The notes beneath the pieces were generated by a model. It worked only from the letters and a program-made list of their open reading frames with translations. It had not been told where the DNA came from and ran no database searches. Shown here in pieces: positions 56,814 through 64,000 of a stretch of 64,000 bases of DNA. Position numbers and translations under genes: made by a program. Origin of the DNA: Entophlyctis helioformis (taxonomy: Eukaryota > Chytridiomycota > Chytridiomycetes > Chytridiales > Chytriomycetaceae); the NCBI GenBank assembly GCA_025526915.1, contig JAHLKH010000062.1:1-64000 (forward strand), given 5' to 3'. How positions within the stretch are numbered: position 1 is the first letter of the stretch; every line of letters begins with the position of its first letter.

Positions 56814-58451
56814 TCAAGAGAGATAGTCGAGCGAGCTGGGTTTGAACCACGGTGCCTGGATCAGCTCTTTGAAATGCGTCATCTTGAGCTCGGCCGGTAG
56901 AAACATGTTGTTCCAGATACACTTGGCGAACAGCTGCTGTGCCAAAAAGTTTGGATGCACGCCGTCCAAGCGCGACACAAACTTGTCGTACTGCTCCTCG
57001 CTGATCTCGTCGGCAGGAATCGGCTGCAGCACGACCCTGAACTCGGCCGTGTCGTTCCACATGTAGTTGGACACGGCTTGCCGGATGCGCTCATTGACGA
57101 TGCGGCTATTCTGCGCAATGAGGTCGCGCTGCTTTTCTGTGGTGGCCACATGCGCTTTGCTGAGGTCGGGCAGCGTGACGATGCACACAAGCGCCTTGGA
57201 AATGAGAGACTTGAGGCTCTGCAGTGCCTTGACGAGCTTGGCCTCAAACGTCCGCGCTATTGTGCCCGTCTTGGATGTGAACACGTCGTTGGCTCCAATC
57301 CATATGAACACGACCTTCCACTCGTTCTCAAGGAACCGGTACTCGGGTTGGCGCAACTTGGTCACGAACCGCACCACCTGGTCGGCGAGATTGTCGACGG
57401 TCGAGCCTGTCCGAGCAAAGTTGAATCCAGCGCCACGCGAGAAGAGCGGCGTCTTGTGCTGCGTGAGTCCGATAATGTCGGGCGAAAACACCTTGAGCAG
57501 CCGGCCGACCGACACGACGCCGTGGCCGCCGCCCGAGATGCATGTGTTGTGTCGGTGCTCGCCAGAGACCATCCACGGCAGGATCAGCGACGTGGACCCT
57601 GCCTTGGCCAGAGTCGCCAGCACTTTGTTCTTGACCTTGGATGGATGCGCCGTGACACACAGCCCGGTGAGCAGCGAGTCGCCAAGACACACGAGCAGCT
57701 TGATATCGGAAGCACGCAGCGTCGATGCTGTCGTCCGCTGCGGCCGCGCTTCTGGTGCATAGCTGGACGAGTGCATCGGAATGGTGCTGAGCGACGCCTC
57801 GGACAGCAGCCGCGAGATGCGAAAGTTGTGCAGCAGGCTCGTCATGGACCGTCGATCGCGCACTTTGGGCGTCGCAGGCAGCACTTGGTCCGTGTCCGAC
57901 CCGCTGCGGCCCAGCTGGAGCACCGAATCGTCCATGGCGCGCGGCGGCGTGCTGTGCTCGTCGTAATCGTCGTGACTGGACGGATGTCGCGTCAGCTCGC
58001 GCTCGATCCAGGTCGGATACCCCCACTCTTGGTTCGTGTCGCCCAGCAGGCTCGTCGACGTGGACGACCGCCCTTGCGACATTTCCGAGACAGAAGGCGG
58101 CCCGTGGCCGTGGTTGGATGTCGGCGTCGACGAGCGATGCAGCGAGCGCGGTAGGGACAGAAACGATGGCAGCAGTTGCTGCATGCTTGGCCGGAACGAG
58201 AGCGACAGCGATGCTGGTCTGGACCGGACGCTGTCTGATGCGGTATCGCAGGTGCCAGGCTCGGCCGCGCCAGGCTCTGCGGTGCTGCTGCCCGTGCTCT
58301 CGACGTCGACAGCAGACACGGCCCGCCTTTCTGTCTGCGTCTTGGACGGCGGTGGACGGGGCGGCCTTGATCCTGCTGCTGCATCAGATGGACGCAGCGA
58401 GGCGGGCTTGTCGACAGACGCAATCCCGTTGCCTTCCATTGCATCGCTCAT
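56814..58451 (-). CDS. SGNH/GDSL hydrolase (phospholipase B-like)
   Basis: A single exon of 545 residues from ATG 58451 (MSDAMEGNGIASVDKPAS). After about 190 disordered Ser/Arg/Pro-rich residues the hydrolase begins: KLLVCLGDSLLTGL (block I, nucleophile Ser in GDS), GFNFARTGSTVDNLADQ (Gly of block II), FIWIGANDVF (block III Asn) and SRLDGVHPNFLAQQLF (block V Asp and His). All four catalytic-type residues are present. Animal PLB1-type phospholipases share FNxAxxGA and the WIGxND spacing. The substrate is likely a phospholipid or ester, by inference. No signal peptide is seen from this ATG. An in-frame ATG-free extension lies upstream. Confidence 0.82.
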   Translation of the reverse strand: MSDAMEGNGIASVDKPASLRPSDAAAGSRPPRPPPSKTQTERRAVSAVDVESTGSSTAEPGAAEPGTCDTASDSVRSRPASLSLSFRPSMQQLLPSFLSLPRSLHRSSTPTSNHGHGPPSVSEMSQGRSSTSTSLLGDTNQEWGYPTWIERELTRHPSSHDDYDEHSTPPRAMDDSVLQLGRSGSDTDQVLPATPKVRDRRSMTSLLHNFRISRLLSEASLSTIPMHSSSYAPEARPQRTTASTLRASDIKLLVCLGDSLLTGLCVTAHPSKVKNKVLATLAKAGSTSLILPWMVSGEHRHNTCISGGGHGVVSVGRLLKVFSPDIIGLTQHKTPLFSRGAGFNFARTGSTVDNLADQVVRFVTKLRQPEYRFLENEWKVVFIWIGANDVFTSKTGTIARTFEAKLVKALQSLKSLISKALVCIVTLPDLSKAHVATTEKQRDLIAQNSRIVNERIRQAVSNYMWNDTAEFRVVLQPIPADEISEEQYDKFVSRLDGVHPNFLAQQLFAKCIWNNMFLPAELKMTHFKELIQAPWFKPSSLDYLS

Positions 58452-58838
58452 TGCAGCGACTTGCTTGCGGCTCTTCTTTGTTGACTTCTGCTGTCGATGC
58501 AGCCAGCGGCTCCTGCGATGTTCGGGCTGTTGCTGCTGTTGGCGGCGCTTGCAGTGATAGTGGTCAGATAGTCCAAGGGCTCTGGGGCTGCACCAGCTCG
58601 CAGAAGCCTGAGTCATGAAATGGCCAGGCAAGGCAACCTGGCCGTCATGTGATTTTGGCATCATCGAGCGCGTCTGTGATACCAGATCTGGGCAGCCGTT
58701 CCAGACAATGCCATGCCATACAAAGCACCGAGGCGACTCGGCATGCAACCAAAACGTTTCATTGTTCCTCCAGGCTCATAGCCCCCGCTTGCAGATCCGA
58801 CTGACGTGCTTCCTGCATACGCAGATTGCGTCGGCAAC
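58452..58838. other. Divergent intergenic region
   Basis: About 390 bases between the hydrolase (minus) and the coiled-coil gene (plus), presumably holding both promoters. No other feature seen. Confidence 0.4.
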
Positions 58839-61800
58839 ATGACACCGACCGGCACAACACCGCATGCCAGAGAAGGGGCAGCCGCAAGCCAAGAGCCGCT
58901 CGACGGATCCCGCACCCTGCGATCCCACCACCGATCGGTCGGCTTTCTTCTTACAGACGACGGCAGCCACGACGATCCTGCCACTGACGGCGACGACGGC
59001 AATCTGCAGACAAGCCATGCCGGCGGGAGCGCGGACGGCAATCTAGCTGGAAAGAGCACGGGCAGCCTGGCGACTATTGAGCAGCTGCAAAAGAACACCC
59101 GGCGCACAGGCTCGAGCACGTTTCTGACGATGAAGATGGAGTCGGACTCTGAGGACGGCGACAGCGACGAGGAAGGGCACGGCATGAGCGACCATCGCGT
59201 GGTTCACGTCAGCGATGTCGGTGTTGGTCCAGAGGCTGTTGTTGGCCACAGCCGGCCAGAGAGCAGCGGCTTCACCTCGTTTGGATCGCCGCCGTACGAC
59301 TCCAACTCTGTGCCGCGTCGCAGCGAAGTCACAACGGCTGATACGCTGATCGGACCTGGGGCTGCAGGTGGAAGTGCAGGTGGAAGTGGGGCTGGAGGCG
59401 CAGACGCAAGTGCCGGTCAGGGAGGGCAGGCATACCCATTCGCGCGGCGCTTCAAATACAGTGCTGCTGTCACGGGCAGCCCAGGCTCGGTGCGCGGATA
59501 CTCGTCACGGCCCACGACTGGCGCCAACGGCGAGAATGGCGACACGAGGCCAACGAGCGGTATAGTGTCCCGCGATCCCGCCGACTTTCCCGCCCTGCAG
59601 TACGTCAACGATGCCATCCTGACCATGAGCGAGAGGATTGCTACGGATCCAAAGGCAGCGCCAACGTTTACGCGTCTGGATCTGGCCGAGATCATCGAGC
59701 GGGTTCTGGACCGCTTTGGCGTGCCGATGCCCGAACCTGTACCGTCTGCGCCATCTGCGCCGTCTGCAAACGCCACCGCCACGAGCCCTGCACAGCAGCC
59801 TTCTTCGACAGCAGCAGCAGCAACAGCAGCAACAACAGATGCCGATGCTTCACGGGCACAACTACAACCACAGTCGACACCAGCCAGCCAACCAGCAGCA
59901 GCAGCGATAGCAGCTCCACCGCCAGCCAAGACCGTGCACATTGGCCTCAGTCTCGGCTTCGGCAAGGGCATGACCATGGGCCAGGCACTCGCGTCGGCCG
60001 ACAACAACGACGTCATGCCCAACGGCTATTCGAAAGCCACGACGATCCAAGCCATGGAAATCAAGATCCATGTGCAGAACCAGATCATTGGCGAGCTCGG
60101 CCGGCGCGTCGACCGCGTGCAGCGCCACAACACGGACCTGGTCGAGCACAACGCGGTGCTCATCCGCGAGCGCAATATCGCGACACAGACGCGCGAGGAT
60201 CTGTACATGTTGCTGCAGGAGCGAATGCCAAGATGGAGGCGATGCGGAATGGCATGGGCGGAAGCGACGCTGATCATGGCGGACTTGCCACTGATGATGC
60301 GGTGGTGGGTGGTGGTACGGTGGTGTGGGACGGACGGAAACTGCGGCCGGGTGCTGTGCAGCCCAACAAACGCACGATACAGCACATTGAACGCGAGTTC
60401 TTTGACGAGGAGGCCATCATCTCGTCGGCGCTGGCCAAGCTGCAGGCTCAGATGATGGCCGTCAGCAGCCACCGGTCGACGGATGCACCCATGGACCACG
60501 ACAGCACCATGGGCGATGCTGCAGAGTCGACGGGCGGTGCTGGCTTCGAAAAGGAACCGACTCGCGCTGTTCAGGACAATGCTGCCGTTTCTGCCGAGCC
60601 AGTGGATGCAGCGACAGCGGTTGCCAAAGCAATTGCTGATCGCGACATTGTGCCTGGCGGTGGTAAGTCGGGGTGAAGGTGCACGGCTGGCTGCGGCTGT
60701 GGTGATGAGCTAACGGTGCCGGCGTGACAGAGTTTGTCATTCCCGACTTTCACGATCGGATTGATGCCGAGATTATCAAGTACTCGGCAGACATGCTGGC
60801 CATCAAGAAGCACTTTGAGCCGCCATCGCCGGTTGGCATTGGCCTCAAGCACATGGCCGACACGTACGACATGCTCAAGTGAGTGCTGCTGGTCGCGTCA
60901 TGTCATGTCATGCCATGCTACGCCATGCCGTTCATCTCACACTGTCGACAGAACCAATCCATACCGCGATGTCCGCAAGGGCAAGCCAACCAAACCGTCA
61001 GCGACCAACTACCACCCGCAGCGACTGCAGCAGCTGGTGCAACAAGCCACGGACCACATCCAAGCCATGACGCGGCTCATGACGAAGCAGACGCACGATC
61101 TGTTGAACGCGCGGACGCCGGAAAAGTACGTGCAGGTGCTGCACCAGCAGCTGAGCGAGATGACGGCGTCGCTGCACGAGTGTCTGGACGCGCTGGCCGA
61201 GGAGCAGCGGCTCGCCAAACGCTGGCGCGGGCAGTGCGAGATCATGGCCAAGCGGCTCGAGAGCGTGCGGCAGCTGTTTGACAAGGAGCGGTTTGAGCGC
61301 GCCAAGTTTTATGGCAAGCGGCAGGCTTGTCTCAATAACCTGCTGCCGTTCACGAGAGCGGGCGGTGGCGGCGGCAGTGTCGGTGTCGGTGGCGGTGTCG
61401 GCACTGGCGCTGGCGGACTGCGCAACACCAACATGGCACACCTGGCGTGGATGCAGGAAGAGGATTTGTGGAAACTGCTGGCGATGCGCGAGTCTGCTGG
61501 TGGGTTCGGCGGCGAGAGCGGTGCGGGGACCACACCATGACCTGCTAGCGCGAATCGCAGAGGCAGCGCGAGCCGCAGCGCTCTCTGCGCATACCGGCAA
61601 TGCCAACCCGGCCATCACGGGCGATCTAGCAGGCAGCACAAGTCTTGTGGACGCGTCTTCTGCCGTGGGTGGCAATGGGACCGGCGGCCAAGCGGCTGCT
61701 AGTCACAGTGCAGGCGGCATCTCGCCGAGTCTGCTTGACGAATACGATTTTGGCGCGAGCGGGCTGTCGGCTGCCGGAGCCACACGCGGATCGCCGACGG

Positions 61801-62345
61801 ACGCGTCCAACACGAGCGCACCGAGCACGCGGATGCCCACGGCGCACGGACCCAGCCCACGCGTGTTCTCGACGCCATGGAGCGCGCATTCCGACGGTCC
61901 AGGCGGCACAAGCACCGACGCGGCCACCGGCACCTCGGCCCACACGAGCCGGTTTGTGGATGTGCTAGCGGGAGCCATTGACGAGCGAGCGCTGCCGCCA
62001 CTGCCCCGCCGCGTGCACATTATCCCGCACCCGCACCCGCAGTCGCGCGAGTCCCGCGGCCAGCAGCGCATCCAGCTCACGCCCGAGAAGGTCGAAATCT
62101 TTATCCCCTCGCTGCGTGGCGGGGTCGTGCCTGGCAGCTTCGGGTCGTCCCGTCCTGGCACCATCGGCGGCGGCATTTCGGCCTTTGACAACTCGCCCGG
62201 CAGCAGCCGGTCGATACTGGTACGGCCGAGCAACGTCAACGGTGGCGGTGGCGGGACTGGCCGCGCCGACCGCACCAGTCCCCATCGTTTCAAGAACACG
62301 TCGCTGTTCTCGTCGGCTGCTGCCTCGGTGGCCCGTGCCCGATGA
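58839..62345 (+). CDS. Large coiled-coil protein, unrecognised
   Basis: Three exons (58839-60662, 60731-60878, 60952-62345) encode about 1120 residues. Disordered Gly/Ser-rich segments alternate with helical ones: FTRLDLAEIIERVLDRFGVP near residue 290; a coiled coil with EIKIHVQNQIIGELGRRVDR and RHNTDLVEHNAVLIRERNI; IQHIEREFFDEEAIISSALA; and in exon 3 a long helix (LQQLVQQATDHIQAMTRLMT, LHECLDALAEEQRLAKRWRG, RLESVRQLFDKERFERAKFY). The frame breaks twice, near 60226 and at a G4 run (61525-61528). One extra base at each restores it (QERNAKMEAMRNG and SGAGGPHHDLLARIAEAAR). No family is recognised. A cytoskeletal or centrosomal scaffold is possible from composition only. Confidence 0.55.
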
Positions 62346-62464
62346 TACTGCCGTTCCTGCACAGCCTCCCTCTCTCTCCCTCTCTCTCCCTCCTCTCCCC
62401 CTCCTCCTTCAACGTGAATAAAAGGGTTGCAGTCAACCGCGGATAGAGAAAACGGTGACTGTCA

Positions 62465-64000
62465 TTATACAATGCGGCTCTTGACCATCGTGAAGCGATC
62501 AATGCTGTCCAGCTTTTCCTCGTTCATGTTGGGCGAGAACGGCACAATCGGAATCTGTTGCTGCTGCTGTTGTTGCTGTTTGTCGGGTGCGCTCGGTTTG
62601 TCGGGCGGTGCGTCCGTCATGATGGCTGGACATGACGCGGCAGGCGCAATGGGGATCAAGCCGACGCGTTCGACAGCCGGATGCACCAGGTTGGGTGTAC
62701 TGCCAACGCCTGGTGGTGCCGGACCTGATGGCGCTACAGTGTCTGCAGACTGGCCCGCTACGAATCTGGACCAGCAAGCGGGATGCCTGACCGGAACGCC
62801 GATGCGCGGTCAGGGGTCTTGGTCTCCACAGCGGCAGTCGTGGTCGTGCCTGGCGGGAGGGGTCGCATGGGCGAGGTTTCGGGGGTGGCAATGTACGAGG
62901 CATCGACGGCTTGAGAGGCGAGTCGCGTTGCAGCTGATCGCCGGTCCAGTGTGGACGCTCTGGCGGCATCGACCGATGCGGCAGTCGCGGCAGTCGAGTC
63001 GAGTGCTGGAACCGCAACCGCATCCGTTCCTGCTGGCACTTTCTGCGCTCGAGAGGCTGCCGAGTCTTGTGCAGCAGTTGCCGGAACGGCGTTTGTCGAT
63101 GGCGGCACAGCCGCGGCAGCGAGCGCAGACTCGGCTTGGACGCGATCGAGTCTGGACCGGGCCATGTGTAACAGCCGCATACCAAGCGCAAGCTTGAACA
63201 CGACGAGACTGGACACGTGGGGGCGGGCCAGAGGGTGAGCGTCAGCCATGGACAACCCACAGAACACGGCAACCCAGCATGGCCAAAACTTACCAGGCGT
63301 ACACGAGGAATGCCCAGCCGGCCCACGTGGCCAACTCGACCGTGGACTGCTCGACCAGAAACTCGAATCCCGTCACGTTCATCCAGCTCGGCACAGAGAT
63401 CGGGATGCGCCAACCGCCCAGATCGTCTGGATCGTTGGCATCCATGAGCACCACTGTCTCCGACGCCGAGTCACCGCCAAGCCGAAGGATGCCAATCATC
63501 TGCAGGGTCTGGATGCTCACGCGGATGACAAGACAGGCGAGAGGGATCGACACAAAGCCGATGCGGCGGGCAACAATGGGCGACCTGTCACCAGCGACTG
63601 CCGTTTGGCACGCATGCCGCAGTCAGCCCCCAACTACTCATTGCACCATCACGCGAATCATGCAGCAGTCGCGTACCATGTGGTCGACCGGATCGCCGTC
63701 GTTGGGCGGAAGCGTGCCAGGATCCTGTTTGAGCGGGTTAGTAGGAGCAGTCGCAGCCGCCGCCGTCTTGCGCGAGCCGAGGAGATCGCGGCACAGACTG
63801 TCGACATAGCGCGCATAGACGGCCGCCGAGATGTTGTTAAACTTGGTGATGAACGCATGCTTGAGCCAGTCGACCAGGACCTCGGTGGCATACACGGCCA
63901 GCACGGGGATGAGCACCATCTGGATGAGCTTGAACTCGTCCGACTTGAGGGCTGCTTGCAAGAGCGACGATAGGAGGGCGGCGGCGTCCATGAGGGTGGG
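62465..64000 (-). CDS. TAPT1/Emp65-family ER membrane protein, 5' end beyond window
   Basis: The coding sequence enters from the right edge. Visible are FKLIQMVLIPVLAVYATEVL, the family signature EVLVDWLKHAFITKFNNI, YARYVDSLCRDLLGSR, ARRIGFVSIPLACLVIRVSI, FLVYACLVVFKLALGMRLL and the C-terminal IDRFTMVKSRIV. TAPT1 proteins are multi-pass ER membrane proteins; yeast Emp65 guards soluble ER proteins and animal TAPT1 is needed for ciliary basal-body function. Exons seen: about 63650-64000, about 63294-63570 and 62465-63208. The junction near 63570-63660 could not be phased, and in the last exon one base is needed near 62758-62763 to join GPDS to VAGQSADTV. A poly-Gln tract precedes the C-terminus. 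The N-terminal half lies outside the window. Confidence 0.8.

Overview
This is nuclear DNA of a eukaryote with GC-rich, densely packed, intron-bearing genes. Most introns are about 60-120 bases, GT-AG, with a few GC-AG. The gene set is fungal (GFA1-type aminotransferase, Csm1/Pcs1-like monopolin subunit, Ctf8, paired vacuolar-type Ca2+/H+ exchangers, Derlin-like and TAPT1-like ER proteins). It also includes a full-length CC2D2A, a protein of the ciliary transition zone. A fungus that keeps CC2D2A should make flagellated cells, so I infer a zoosporic fungus, most likely a chytrid. Species cannot be read from the window.

Layout. 1-3.3 kb: end of a secreted Cys-containing protein, an NAD kinase fragment lacking its N-terminal half, and an unrecognised protein. 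3.6-7.4 kb: amino-acid transporter-like membrane protein with a long acidic tail. 7.6-12.4 kb: eIF3f and GFA1, both on minus. 12.4-15.8 kb: two gene-poor stretches carrying a short dispersed repeat, around an unrecognised gene. 15.8-19.6 kb: tandem CAX exchangers. 19.8-25 kb: GPI-type secreted protein, ACAD10/11-type acyl-CoA dehydrogenase, NHA/SLC9B-type antiporter. 25.6-31.1 kb: UIM protein and a divergent single-pass membrane protein. 31.3-35.4 kb: Cid1/Trf4-type nucleotidyltransferase and a SET protein. 35.5-44.4 kb: a large inverted duplication. 44.7-49.6 kb: C2H2 transcription factor, Ctf8, mercaptopyruvate sulfurtransferase-like protein. 49.6-56.7 kb: CC2D2A in 17 exons. 56.8-64 kb: SGNH hydrolase, coiled-coil protein, and a TAPT1 homologue running off the right edge.

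The most interesting object is the inverted duplication. Two arms of about 1.9 kb (35.49-37.38 and 42.47-44.43 kb) flank about 5.1 kb of ordinary genes. Each arm carries a small secreted protein with a signal peptide, seven Lys-Arg sites all followed by Gln, and eight or ten copies of an IPPL(F/R)D motif. This is the architecture of Kex2-processed repeat (KEP) precursors, so the pair may encode secreted oligopeptides of unknown function. The flanking DNA is nearly identical between arms, while the number and order of repeat units differ.

Quality note. At least seven otherwise good genes need one extra base to stay in frame, several of them at C or G runs. This looks like draft-assembly single-base loss rather than gene decay, so frameshifted genes are called as genes here. 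For spliced genes the span is given as start and end, and exon limits are in the evidence. Exon models for CC2D2A, GFA1, both CAX genes, the transporter, the antiporter, Csm1, the acyl-CoA dehydrogenase and the sulfurtransferase each sum to a multiple of three.
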